Assembly: GCF_003201935.1 (NCBI RefSeq)
Contig: NZ_QJJL01000010.1
Coordinates: 1 to 64,000, forward strand
Source of the DNA: Loktanella sp. PT4BL
GTDB taxonomy: Bacteria > Pseudomonadota > Alphaproteobacteria > Rhodobacterales > Rhodobacteraceae
Reading direction: 5' to 3'
Length of the DNA stretch: 64,000 nt
Below are positions 43,821 to 51,812 of the stretch, one piece after another; the first letter of the stretch is position 1, and every line of letters begins with the position of its first letter. Under the pieces are notes generated by a model, which was not told where the DNA came from, searched no databases, and saw only the letters and a list, made by a program, of their open reading frames with translations. The position numbers were made by a program, and so were the translations under genes.

Positions 43821-45896
43821 TTATAATTGCATGGTTATTTGATTGGGATCGCGAGACGCCGGGCGTCTGGCGCGGCGTGCGTCAGCGGCTTGGCGCACGC
43901 TGTCTTTCTGAACCTCGTCCTGCCTGATGATCCATGGGGCGCCTTTACAGGTCTGAATGGCGACAAGTTCTCCAGTTTTGATCAATCGACGCACCGTCGA
44001 CGGGCTGACATTCAAGATTGTCGCCGCTTCGTCCAGAGTGAGTTCGCCACGTTCCTGACGTTCGCCTTCGCGATAGACCGGAATGTTATGGTTGCGGCGT
44101 ACACTGCAGATACGGCTTCGGTTCCAAGTGAGGCCTTTCCCAGTAACCTTGCCTGCGCGGTTCAATATCGATGCTATGTGCTCATCGTGCATCTGACGGG
44201 CCAGAGTGCGGATCAGGTCCAGCGTGTCACCGGCAATTACCCACCGTGTGTGACCCGCCTTGTTCTTCTTGATACTCAGACGCGTATGATCCCCACCTTG
44301 CCAATGAATGATCAAAGGCAGGCTGTCTTCGGTCATATCGACGATGATCTCTCGGATCATGAGCCGCAATATCCGCTTTCGGGTCTCGGGTGTGACGCCG
44401 GGACTGTCCCAAGCCTGCCCTAGATCTGCACCCAAGCTCATCAATCGCTCGCGATCTGGCACAGAGGCACTGGGCTGTGGTTCAGTCTGGAGCCTTTCGA
44501 TGTCGATTTCCAAATTGTACACCTGACGAAGTTTGTCGTTCCAACGCCGCTCCAGCTCGTCAGCGACCAGCCGGTTGTCCGGGTCGACCGCATCATACTG
44601 GCGCTGAGTCCGTTTTGCTTCAAACCGAGCCTGTTGCAGCGCGTTTTCCACCTGCTGCAACGTCTCGTGCCGCTTCTCTACCTGCGCTGACGCCGCAGAC
44701 AGAGCCGCCTCGATCCCAAGGGGCTGCAGACGGTCCAGAACTTCGGCCGAAACCGCACGGTCAATACGCATGCCACCAAACGCGATGCAGTTGGCCCGTG
44801 CTTTGCTTCCAAAAGTTCCATGGCACACGTAGCGCTGCGTGTTGCCGCCTTTGCCGCTATAGGCCACCCGCAAACGTCGACCGCAGCGCGCGCAGCGCAA
44901 CAACCCGGGCAACAGCGCCTCACCTTTGCGGATTGCTCCGCGCGCGCCAAAACCGCTTCGATTGGCGTTATGCGCGATCACGCTTTGCGTCTTCTTGAAG
45001 GCTTCCCAAGAAATGTAGCCGGTGTGGTGGTCACGGATCAAAACATCCCAGTCGTTCCAATTGCGCCGAAAGCTTTCACGGGTCTGGCGTTTTTGTCCAT
45101 CCTTGATGACGGCCTTGCTGCCCCGACGCCCGAATGCATAGGTCCCGGCATAGACCGGATTGGTCAGCATGTGATGCAGCGTTGTGTAAACAGGCAGTGT
45201 CCAGGTAATACGCTGTGCTCCACCGCCATAAATCGCGCGCGGCAACATGACCTCCTCATCCCGGAACCACAAAAGAACCTGGCGGATCGACTGCAGTTCA
45301 GAGAATTTCCGGAACACCAGTGCAATGGCGTCCCGAACACGGCGGTCGGGGTCCATTTCGATGCGATTGTCATCGGTCTTGACGTAGCCGACGGCTACAG
45401 TTGTCAGCAATTCACCCCGGCGGGCCTTTTGCTTGATGGCTTCAGCCGAGCGCTGCCGGAAGACCGACACTTCCATCTCGCTCATGGTGCCTTTCATGCC
45501 TAGCAGCAGGCGGTCATTGATCAGACGTGGGTCGTATAAGCCGTCTTCGTCTACGATCAGCGTCCCCACCACAGCGCAAAATTCCAGTAAGCTGTGCCAA
45601 TCGCGCCCGTTGCGGGCCAAGCGCGAAGCTTCAAGCGAAAATACAGCGCCGACCCGGCCTTCACAGATCGCAGCAAGAAGCTTTTGAAATCCCGGGCGCT
45701 CGGTGCCCCCGCCTCCCGATTTGCCAAGATCTTCGTCAATGATCTCAACCGCTTCCCATCCCAGTTGCCGCGCCCGCTCAGCCAGCCCATATTGTCGACG
45801 TTGGCTCTCTAGGTTGTTGACCACCTGATACGTGGAAGACTGCCGGATGTAGATATAGGCGCTGCGGCCCAGATGCTCAGCCGTGATCTTGTTCAT
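43821..45896 (-). CDS. Large serine recombinase (691 aa)
   Basis: The N-terminal resolvase domain (1-150) has the nucleophile Ser in YIRQSS (S20) and the conserved SLEASRLARN and VFRQRSAEAIKQKARRGE. The recombinase domain follows (VYTTLHHMLTNPVYAGTYAF). Next is a zinc ribbon (CARCGRRLR and a later Cys pair, about 335-370), then a coiled coil (about 405-470). A C-terminal helix-turn-helix (TLDEAATILNVSPSTVRRLI) is an extra DNA-binding part. The gene is intact. It should integrate and excise the element through the GACGAGGGTG core. Confidence 0.92.
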   Translation of the reverse strand: MNKITAEHLGRSAYIYIRQSSTYQVVNNLESQRRQYGLAERARQLGWEAVEIIDEDLGKSGGGGTERPGFQKLLAAICEGRVGAVFSLEASRLARNGRDWHSLLEFCAVVGTLIVDEDGLYDPRLINDRLLLGMKGTMSEMEVSVFRQRSAEAIKQKARRGELLTTVAVGYVKTDDNRIEMDPDRRVRDAIALVFRKFSELQSIRQVLLWFRDEEVMLPRAIYGGGAQRITWTLPVYTTLHHMLTNPVYAGTYAFGRRGSKAVIKDGQKRQTRESFRRNWNDWDVLIRDHHTGYISWEAFKKTQSVIAHNANRSGFGARGAIRKGEALLPGLLRCARCGRRLRVAYSGKGGNTQRYVCHGTFGSKARANCIAFGGMRIDRAVSAEVLDRLQPLGIEAALSAASAQVEKRHETLQQVENALQQARFEAKRTQRQYDAVDPDNRLVADELERRWNDKLRQVYNLEIDIERLQTEPQPSASVPDRERLMSLGADLGQAWDSPGVTPETRKRILRLMIREIIVDMTEDSLPLIIHWQGGDHTRLSIKKNKAGHTRWVIAGDTLDLIRTLARQMHDEHIASILNRAGKVTGKGLTWNRSRICSVRRNHNIPVYREGERQERGELTLDEAATILNVSPSTVRRLIKTGELVAIQTCKGAPWIIRQDEVQKDSVRQAADARRARRPASRDPNQITMQL

Positions 45897-46062
45897 TGTC
45901 GCCCTCCTTTCCGGTCTGACACGGATTGGATAGATGTGGCGCGTTCACTGCTTCCTGCAGCAGCTCCTGAAGAAGCATCATGGCCATCTGGCGATCGACT
46001 GGGCTCCAATGAACCGTTGGCGTCAGATAGGCAAACAGATCGGGTTGATTGGCGTGTGGCAT
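45877..46062 (-). CDS. Small hypothetical protein upstream of the recombinase
   Basis: This 61-residue protein starts MPHANQPDLFAYLTPTVHWS, with AGGAGA upstream. Its stop overlaps the recombinase start by 20 bases. Short proteins of this look (a DLF-LTP-HW motif) commonly precede recombinases of this element type. The function is unknown; it may be a helper such as a directionality factor. The same DNA is also open in a second frame. Confidence 0.6.
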   Translation of the reverse strand: MPHANQPDLFAYLTPTVHWSPVDRQMAMMLLQELLQEAVNAPHLSNPCQTGKEGDNEQDHG

Positions 46063-46348
46063 CGACATCTCCTGTGCTGACCAATTCGTCCTCACGGGAG
46101 TGTAAGACCTGATCCAACAACGCGCGAAGGTCGCGCAACCGTTCAAGCGGTAGGGTTGGAGTATCGACAGGCTTGATAGATCCGGCCTCAGGTGTGATCA
46201 TCCAAGCCGGAAGATGAAATGCCCCACCATGATCTTGGCGGATCAAAAGATGATTACAAAAGTCGTGCTCAACTGATCCTGTAATCTCGACCGTTTGGCC
46301 GCAAAGCGGGTGAAACGGATACGTGACAACCGCGTCAAAACCCAGACT
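45893..46348 (-). CDS. DUF5372-like ORF lacking a clear start
   Basis: The frame contains VTYPFHPLCGQTVEI and HLLIRQDHGGAFHLPAWM, recognisable as DUF5372, a family found beside such serine recombinases. No ATG, GTG or TTG precedes the conserved VTYPFHPL, and the frame runs into tnpC DNA. The first standard start (TTG at 46246) would delete the domain's N-terminal third. Its C-terminal half overlaps the small ORF in another frame, so either the family ends early or the two genes truly overlap. Confidence 0.45.
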   Translation of the reverse strand, partial: SLGFDAVVTYPFHPLCGQTVEITGSVEHDFCNHLLIRQDHGGAFHLPAWMITPEAGSIKPVDTPTLPLERLRDLRALLDQVLHSREDELVSTGDVDATRQSTRSVCLSDANGSLEPSRSPDGHDASSGAAAGSSERATSIQSVSDRKGGRQ

Positions 46349-46371
46349 CCCGGCATCATAACGCTGCTTCC

Positions 46372-46551
46372 GACGAGGGTGGCCGCAATTGGGCCCGCTT
46401 CGCCAGCCTCATCGGCACATGCAAGATGAACGGCGTCGAACCATATGCCTACATGCGCGATCTCTTCACCAAGCGGGCCAACGGCCACCTCGCCCGCGAC
46501 ATCGACGCCCTGATGCCATGGGCCTATGCCCAGCAAGCCAAGGGCTCATAA
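46372..46551 (+). pseudogene. IS66 transposase TnpC, 3' portion
   Basis: GRNWARFASLIGTCKMNGVE, then PYAYMRDLFTKRANGHLARD, to the stop at 46551 is the C-terminal domain of IS66 TnpC. It is separated from the rest of the gene by the serine-recombinase element. Its frame joins that of the part ending at 43793. Confidence 0.88.
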
Positions 46552-46654
46552 GGACCTCGTCTCGTAGTCCCTGACGAGCTACCGACCGCCCTCCGCATCA
46601 ACCAGCCACAACAACGTGCAACCGATAAATCAATGGGGCGGGGCCGCCGCATAC

Positions 46655-46790
46655 GGTATTTGTCGTCATGTGGCATATCCTTTTCTCAGATGAGAATTGC
46701 GGCGCGTGAACAACGCCATGATATGCCTCAGGGGCCATCACCAACTTTTAGCTATATCTCACCTGCGCGCCGTAGGGGGACTGTTGATTT
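46655..46790 (-). pseudogene. IS256 transposase start and upstream end
   Basis: On the lower strand, ATG ACG ACA AAT ACC (46669 to 46655) supplies codons 1-5 of the IS256 transposase interrupted by IS66, preceded by an AAAGGA ribosome site. Further right should lie the element's terminal repeat, somewhere before about 46790. I cannot fix it because the opposite end of the element is deleted. Confidence 0.7.
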
Positions 46791-47082
46791 GTTGACGTGG
46801 CGTTGACGTAAACGTGCAAAAGCCCGATGGTACTATGATACCACCGTCTTAAGCGTTTGATTTATTTGTTTATTTTGGTTGCGGGAGTAGGATTTGAACC
46901 TACGACCTTCAGGTTATGAGCCCATAAGCCCACAATTCCAATAGGTTATAAAAAACAAGCACTTAGCTGATAAGCCTTTGATACCACGCATTTTCTCACC
47001 CCACATTCGTGCACATTGGCCGACATTCAGACGCAAACTCGGCACGAAACGTGCATTAGCGGGTTGATGTGGTGTTGATGTA
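46791..47082. repeat. Direct repeats flanking the tRNA fragment (integrase arm-site candidates)
   Basis: GTTGACGTGGCGTTGACGTA at 46791-46810 recurs as GTTGATGTGGTGTTGATGTA at 47063-47082, with only C/T changes. Each copy is itself a tandem pair of GTTGAYGT. They sit either side of the tRNA fragment, as arm-type integrase binding sites flank an attachment core. The 317-base stretch to the next gene holds nothing else I can identify. Confidence 0.45.
46876..46923 (-). tRNA. 3' fragment of initiator tRNA-Met (CAT), attachment-site scar
   Basis: The lower strand reads from the anticodon arm (GGGCTCATAACC) through the variable loop and T-arm (GGTTCAAATCC) to the acceptor strand and CCA end, 48 bases in all. 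The 5' half (D-arm and 5' acceptor) is missing; the sequence diverges right after the anticodon stem. The 3' end with an A72-type acceptor fits the initiator. Such 3' halves are what integrases leave when they use a tRNA gene as attB. It is not a working tRNA. Confidence 0.85.
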
Positions 47083-47240
47083 GACCTGCCAGCCTTCTGC
47101 CACGTCATCATCGCAAACCACCCTTTTGTATCAAAACACGACAAGTATTTCGAAGTAACCTATGTCAATTTTTCAATATCACCGATTTGTATCATGGAGT
47201 TTTAACCACAGCGTTGTTTTGCTATGATCACGACCTTGGG

Positions 47241-48119
47241 TCATGGATTGCAAATGCCGCAGTGTGCCGGGTCAGCGTGGGTTTTGCCATCAGACCGAGG
47301 CACTATTTTTTCTTCGCCGCACGCGATACAGCCATGGATTTCATATGCGATTTGCATGCTGGCCTCCCCACACCACTTACAAGGCAAGCCTGCTTGTCTT
47401 CTCAATAGACCCCATCCTGGTGTTGCACACGAAGCGCACAATTGGGTCAAACGCGCTGCCAACGTTTTGCCCAGGCGTCCTATAGTTTCCATGCGTCTCG
47501 GGTTCATATGTGCTCGCATGTCCGTTTGTACGAAACATGTCCCATCCTCAGATAATTTCACCGCTGATTTAAACGCCTCTTCAACATCCCGTAGGCTGCG
47601 CAAGCCTTTACCACAACAAGCAGATTTGTTTGAGGATGGCGCAACGATCACGGCAGTATCGGGAAAATTAATTCGTCCCAGGAAGGGGCCAAGATCTTCA
47701 AAGCGCTTGATTTCAGAGTGATCGTATACCGGGTTTTCATCAAGCAGGTGCTCAATAATTTCGTAATTTCGTTCTTTGTCGTACCAAACCAATATCTCTA
47801 GGCCTGCTGGCGCAAACGGGATCATAGGATGTGCGCCATACGCGCCCTCGCTCACAAGTCCGGCTGAGATGCCCGAGACACTCATCGCTGCAGCCAACTT
47901 CGCTCGTGCTGCTTCTTCCATCGTCCCTCGCCGCGGGACCTCCCCACTAAATGTCCCAAATTGATCAGTATCGAAATCTGCTGGCAACGTTAGATCTACA
48001 CCTATTGCTGCAAACGTTTCTTGGAGTGCAATCTGCTTTCCGTGCATGGTTGCCAGCACGGCAACTTTGGGCAGTTGCCGATGCGCATCGCCCAAGAAAA
48101 CGTCAGATTTTTGCTTCAT
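47241..48119 (-). CDS. DUF6671 family protein with zinc-ribbon tail
   Basis: This 292-residue protein of unknown function has the family segments GVDLTLPADFDTDQFGTFSG and VSEGAYGAHPMIPFAPAGLE, together with SSNKSACCGKGLRSLRDVE. The C-terminus has four Cys pairs (CASC, CKWC, CIAC, CGIC), suggesting two zinc ribbons. I start it at MKQKSDVFLGD, preceded by GGAAAG and GAGG; 31 more codons are open upstream without support. It follows the dehydratase gene in the same direction after about 140 bases. Confidence 0.75.
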   Translation of the reverse strand: MKQKSDVFLGDAHRQLPKVAVLATMHGKQIALQETFAAIGVDLTLPADFDTDQFGTFSGEVPRRGTMEEAARAKLAAAMSVSGISAGLVSEGAYGAHPMIPFAPAGLEILVWYDKERNYEIIEHLLDENPVYDHSEIKRFEDLGPFLGRINFPDTAVIVAPSSNKSACCGKGLRSLRDVEEAFKSAVKLSEDGTCFVQTDMRAHMNPRRMETIGRLGKTLAARLTQLCASCATPGWGLLRRQAGLPCKWCGEASMQIAYEIHGCIACGEEKIVPRSDGKTHADPAHCGICNP

Positions 48120-48260
48120 GTCCTCATCACTTTCCTGGCGATTGGTATCCAGAGCAATTTGGTAGCAACGGAAGTGACGACGCTTCGCGCCGTATGTAAG
48201 GAGCGTCTGCATTGGTATCGGAGCAGGTGTCGGTCATCCGAAAAAACTCCACTAGCGCAT

Positions 48261-50129
48261 TTAGGACTCCTCGGGTGCTGATGAGCGGAACTTATTTTGT
48301 GGCTTAAAACCTGATCGTGTCGCGGTACGCGGATTGCGCACCCAGACTGTCCGGTTTGGGTGCATTCCCGCCCCTCTAACAGCAGGAACTGCCATATGTC
48401 GTGCGCGCTGCAATAGCCTTGTCTCGGCCGTTGGCAGGCTTGGGTGAAAGCCACCATTGCCATCAACTGCTTGGTCCCAGGCGGCCTTGCGGGCACGCAG
48501 TACAGCAGGATCATTCAGAGGGGTGCAGTTGATCTCGTTGGTATTGAGATTGACAAGGATTTCGTCGCCATCCTCGACAAACGCAATAGGACCGCCCAGT
48601 GCGGCCTCCGGTCCTACATGCCCGATTACAAGACCGATTGAACCGCCAGAAAACCGCGCATCTGTCATCAGGGCAACAACTATGCCCCGTTCGCGGCACA
48701 GTGTTGTAATCCGCGCGGTCGGATCCAGCATTTCAGGCATCCCTGGTGCACCGCTCGGACCTTCATATCGAACGATGATCATGTCGTTGTCCTGCAACGC
48801 CTCAGGCGTCTGGTCCAACAGGTCCAATAGGGCCTGCTGACCGTCAAAAACGCGGGCCCTGCCGCGGAACAGGTTATCTTCCAAGCCGCCTTCTACGCCA
48901 GCCAGCTTCAGGATAGCCGAAAAGTCGGGTGACAGGTTGCCGCCAAGCATCCGTAGGCCGCCTGTCGGCTTGAATGGGGCCCTTACCGGATAAATGACAT
49001 CGCCATCAGCCTGTTTTGCACCAAGCCGTGCGACCTGCTCTGCCAATGTCTCACCTGTGCAGGTTAATGTGTCGCCATTCAGCAGACCTGCCTCAAGCAA
49101 CTCGCGGACGATGATCTGAACACCACCAACATTGTCTATGTCTACCATGGAATATTTGCCATATGGCCGCGCATTGGTAAGGACGGGGACGACATGCTGC
49201 GAGAGGTGATTGAATTCCTCGGGTGTCATGATGTCCTTCCAGAAGTCGGCAAAGCCAGCTGCACGCGCGATCTCAGGCGCGTGCAAAAGTGCGTTTGTGG
49301 AGCCGCCAATTGCCATGGCGACGATCGTCGCATTGCGCAAGGACTCTCGCTCGACAATATCGCGCGGCTTGAGATCTGCATCAATCATCCTGGCGAGCAG
49401 AGTGACCAGTTCATCGGGGAACTCTGTCAAACGGCGCGCGTCATCCGAAGGCGGGGCAACCATATGCAAAGGCTGCATGCCAAGCACACCTATGAAGGTT
49501 TGCATCGTGTTGTAGGTGAACATGCCGCCGCAACTGCCAAAACCGGGGCAAGCATGACACGCGATGTGGTGGCGGTATTCAGGGTCCGGGTGGCCAGCTG
49601 CCTGAAAGGCGCTCACAATATCGAGGGGCTCGCCAGTTTTGGGATCAACGCCAGGGCGGATTGGACCATCTGACATGATGATCGATGGTAAGTTGTGCTC
49701 CAGCATGGCCGAAAGCGTGCCGACGGGCGGCTTATCACAGGCGACGACGGCGATTGTGCCGGCCAGCCCGGTTGCACTGAAGTGTTCGCATAATGCATCT
49801 TGTGTCACCTCGCGCCCGATTAGAGAGTAACGCATTTCGGGCGTGCCATTTCGCATACCGTCGGAGGTCGCGATCGTGAATTCGGGCTGGACGAGACGAA
49901 ACCTTAGTTGGTCCGGACCTGTTCCGATGCGGGACCTAAGTGCTTGGTGGATCGCGTCGACCTTGGCCGCAACACCAAGATAGCACTGGCTATCACCTTT
50001 GGTACCGACCACGCCGACCGATGGCTCATGGATTAATGATGGGTCGGTACCGATCTCGATGGCAAGGCCGAGGGTTTGGGTTGACCGACCAGGATGGCGG
50101 TCGATCAGAACTGCGTTTGGATTGGTCAA
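48261..50129 (-). CDS. IlvD/Edd-family dehydratase
   Basis: This 622-residue iron-sulfur dehydratase has the three cluster cysteines C49 (GDSQCYLG), C131 (ACDKPPVG) and C200 (GSCGGMFTYNTM). Family members dehydrate dihydroxy acids or sugar acids. The N-terminus is unlike housekeeping IlvD, with about 40 extra residues, and the C-terminus has a basic extension. A sugar-acid or specialised hydroxy-acid substrate is therefore more likely than valine synthesis. The start is a TTG preceded by AAAGAGAG; no ATG is available before the conserved region. Confidence 0.8.
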   Translation of the reverse strand: MTNPNAVLIDRHPGRSTQTLGLAIEIGTDPSLIHEPSVGVVGTKGDSQCYLGVAAKVDAIHQALRSRIGTGPDQLRFRLVQPEFTIATSDGMRNGTPEMRYSLIGREVTQDALCEHFSATGLAGTIAVVACDKPPVGTLSAMLEHNLPSIIMSDGPIRPGVDPKTGEPLDIVSAFQAAGHPDPEYRHHIACHACPGFGSCGGMFTYNTMQTFIGVLGMQPLHMVAPPSDDARRLTEFPDELVTLLARMIDADLKPRDIVERESLRNATIVAMAIGGSTNALLHAPEIARAAGFADFWKDIMTPEEFNHLSQHVVPVLTNARPYGKYSMVDIDNVGGVQIIVRELLEAGLLNGDTLTCTGETLAEQVARLGAKQADGDVIYPVRAPFKPTGGLRMLGGNLSPDFSAILKLAGVEGGLEDNLFRGRARVFDGQQALLDLLDQTPEALQDNDMIIVRYEGPSGAPGMPEMLDPTARITTLCRERGIVVALMTDARFSGGSIGLVIGHVGPEAALGGPIAFVEDGDEILVNLNTNEINCTPLNDPAVLRARKAAWDQAVDGNGGFHPSLPTAETRLLQRARHMAVPAVRGAGMHPNRTVWVRNPRTATRSGFKPQNKFRSSAPEES

Positions 50130-50474
50130 GGCGCTCTCTTTCTGGTTTCTTAGCCAACGGGATGAACCGTCGACACAACTTGATGATGATCAAAAATGTG
50201 AGGTCGATGATTGTAAAGACTGAAAGTCGCCATCACTGGCCGCAGCACATGTGGCATGGTGTCCTGAAGATTTTGATATGGGATCGACATCAGCGTGGCT
50301 CATTGGGTTGGTGTATTGGTTGCATCTGCAGAAACATCAAAGAACTCCTAGCTGAGTGACAAAGTATGATGGACTAAGATGATGGTGGTATGTCAGGCTC
50401 GTATTAAGTCAGTGGCATCAAACGCCGTTACATGGCCAACTCGTGCACAATATTGTGTCAACTTGGGCTGCCAT
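50130..50474. other. Intergenic region without a gene
   Basis: This region lies between the dehydratase start and the stop of the transporter gene, both on the lower strand. It is expected to contain the dehydratase promoter. I see no supported frame, RNA gene or strong terminator. Confidence 0.4.
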
Positions 50475-51545
50475 CTAAATCAGCAGCTCTGCTAAAGTTA
50501 TAAAGAGCGGTATACTTAGTATTGCAACCGGGGTGCCGAGGCCTGTCGATGAACCAACATAAGCAGAAGGGTTTGCCTCAGGTAAAGCCGCGCGCAATGT
50601 AGGGGGCCCAGAGATATCAGAGCTAGATGCAGCCATCACAGCCATAAGAACCACACCACCGGCAGAAAAGCCCGTCAACTCGTGGGCTATCATACCAAAA
50701 ACAAAGCCAATCATGCCATGAATGATTGGCGCAGTAATGCCGTACAGTATATAGGCATGAGCTACTTTACGCAGCTCTGCGAGACGGCTCCATGCTTCCA
50801 TGCCCATGATCAGCATCAGGACCGATAAAAGCCCACGAAACAGCGGCTCGTAGAACCCATGAAAAACCTTGTCAGGTTGTGACAGAATACCGAGAGCCAG
50901 ACCGGCCAGGAGTGCCGATATCGCTGGGCTGCGGCAGGTTTCGACGAAAATACCACGCACAAGACCTGCATTGCTGGAGCTGTTTGAGGACCGGCGCAGA
51001 TGTTGCTCACCACAGACGCGAACTGCCAACTCCCCACCACCAGACCCCACCACCTGCGCCCTACGGGCGGCTGACAGTTTCGCCATCAAGATGGCGGTTA
51101 CCAAAGCTGCGATATCCATAAATGGATAAAGTGCGCCAATAAATCCTTCATAAATGATGCCGCTATCATCTAAAACCGCCATCCCCGCCGCGAGGGTCGA
51201 TGCGGAGACAGCACCGAAGAGGCCCGCAGTTGCGAGACCGTCCACATGTGTGACACCACGCCACCGAGCCAAAGTCTGACTGCCTAACACCACAATTGCC
51301 ACCCCAACCAAAGCCGCACCAAGTGCGGGAATGATTAGCGTAAATAAATCGGCCTCTCTGATCGAGATACCTGCTCCCAGCCCGACCTTGAGCAGCAGCA
51401 AGATGACGATGAACTTATATACTGGATCCGGAACTTCAAATTTACTGCCAAGGGCAGCCAACAGCATCCCCGCAATCAAGAACGCCAGTGTCGGCTTTTG
51501 TAGCTGCTCAACGAAACTGCCGGCGATCGTTACAATAATTTCCAT
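50475..51545 (-). CDS. sbtA: SbtA-like sodium-dependent bicarbonate transporter
   Basis: This 356-residue membrane protein has two repeated halves of about five helices. The conserved SbtA (DUF897) stretches KVGLGAGISIREADL and AVSASTLAAGMAVLDDSG are present, as is MAASSSDISGPPTLRAALPE. In cyanobacteria SbtA imports bicarbonate with Na+. The cytoplasmic loop between the halves (about 160-200) is long and polar. The usual regulatory partner SbtB is not adjacent. In a heterotroph it may feed carboxylases, or the substrate may be another anion. Confidence 0.82.
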   Translation of the reverse strand: MEIIVTIAGSFVEQLQKPTLAFLIAGMLLAALGSKFEVPDPVYKFIVILLLLKVGLGAGISIREADLFTLIIPALGAALVGVAIVVLGSQTLARWRGVTHVDGLATAGLFGAVSASTLAAGMAVLDDSGIIYEGFIGALYPFMDIAALVTAILMAKLSAARRAQVVGSGGGELAVRVCGEQHLRRSSNSSSNAGLVRGIFVETCRSPAISALLAGLALGILSQPDKVFHGFYEPLFRGLLSVLMLIMGMEAWSRLAELRKVAHAYILYGITAPIIHGMIGFVFGMIAHELTGFSAGGVVLMAVMAASSSDISGPPTLRAALPEANPSAYVGSSTGLGTPVAILSIPLFITLAELLI

Positions 51546-51812
51546 TGCTAGCTCCTAGCGTGTTGCCAGAACGACATAGGGCACGAGGCTTGAAGTTAAA
51601 AATATATCATTTCAATCATTTCAATTTAAAAAATAGAACAATGGGAATGTAAGGGATCTTCTTCTTGGCTACTTCGCGAATTCGCATCTGCTTTGGTAGA
51701 TCAATTTAAGAATCTCACCAGCTTGCTTCGGTCGATGACGAGAGCCCTCCACATTGCAGATGAAGGTGCCAAGCCATTGCAGCGAAGCTCCAATTCACGC
51801 CCTCTGGAACCA

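Larger units (their letters stand above)
43784..46381 (-). mobile_element. Large-serine-recombinase element inserted in IS66 tnpC
   Basis: The 10-bp sequence GACGAGGGTG is present at both ends (43784-43793 and 46372-46381). Removing one copy with everything between restores an uninterrupted tnpC frame (GHDEG followed by GRNWARFASLIGTCK). The 2,588-bp element encodes a 691-residue serine recombinase and two small overlapping ORFs and nothing else. The shared 10-mer is the likely crossover core. It behaves as a minimal, self-contained serine-integrase transposon. Confidence 0.88.
41364..46654 (+). mobile_element. IS66-family element with 8-bp target duplication, itself interrupted
   Basis: Identical 28-bp terminal inverted repeats begin GTATGCGGCGGCC at 41364-41391 and end at 46627-46654. 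The flanks are an exact 8-bp duplication, GGTATTTG, at 41356-41363 and 46655-46662, the size typical of IS66. Without the 2,588-bp insertion inside tnpC the element is 2,703 bp, a normal IS66 length. It carries tnpA, tnpB and a broken tnpC, and it landed in codons 4-5 of an IS256 transposase. Confidence 0.93.

Noticed and set aside
46876..46923. Functional tRNA-Met gene
   Set aside because: Only the 3' 48 bases are present; the D-arm and 5' acceptor strand are missing.
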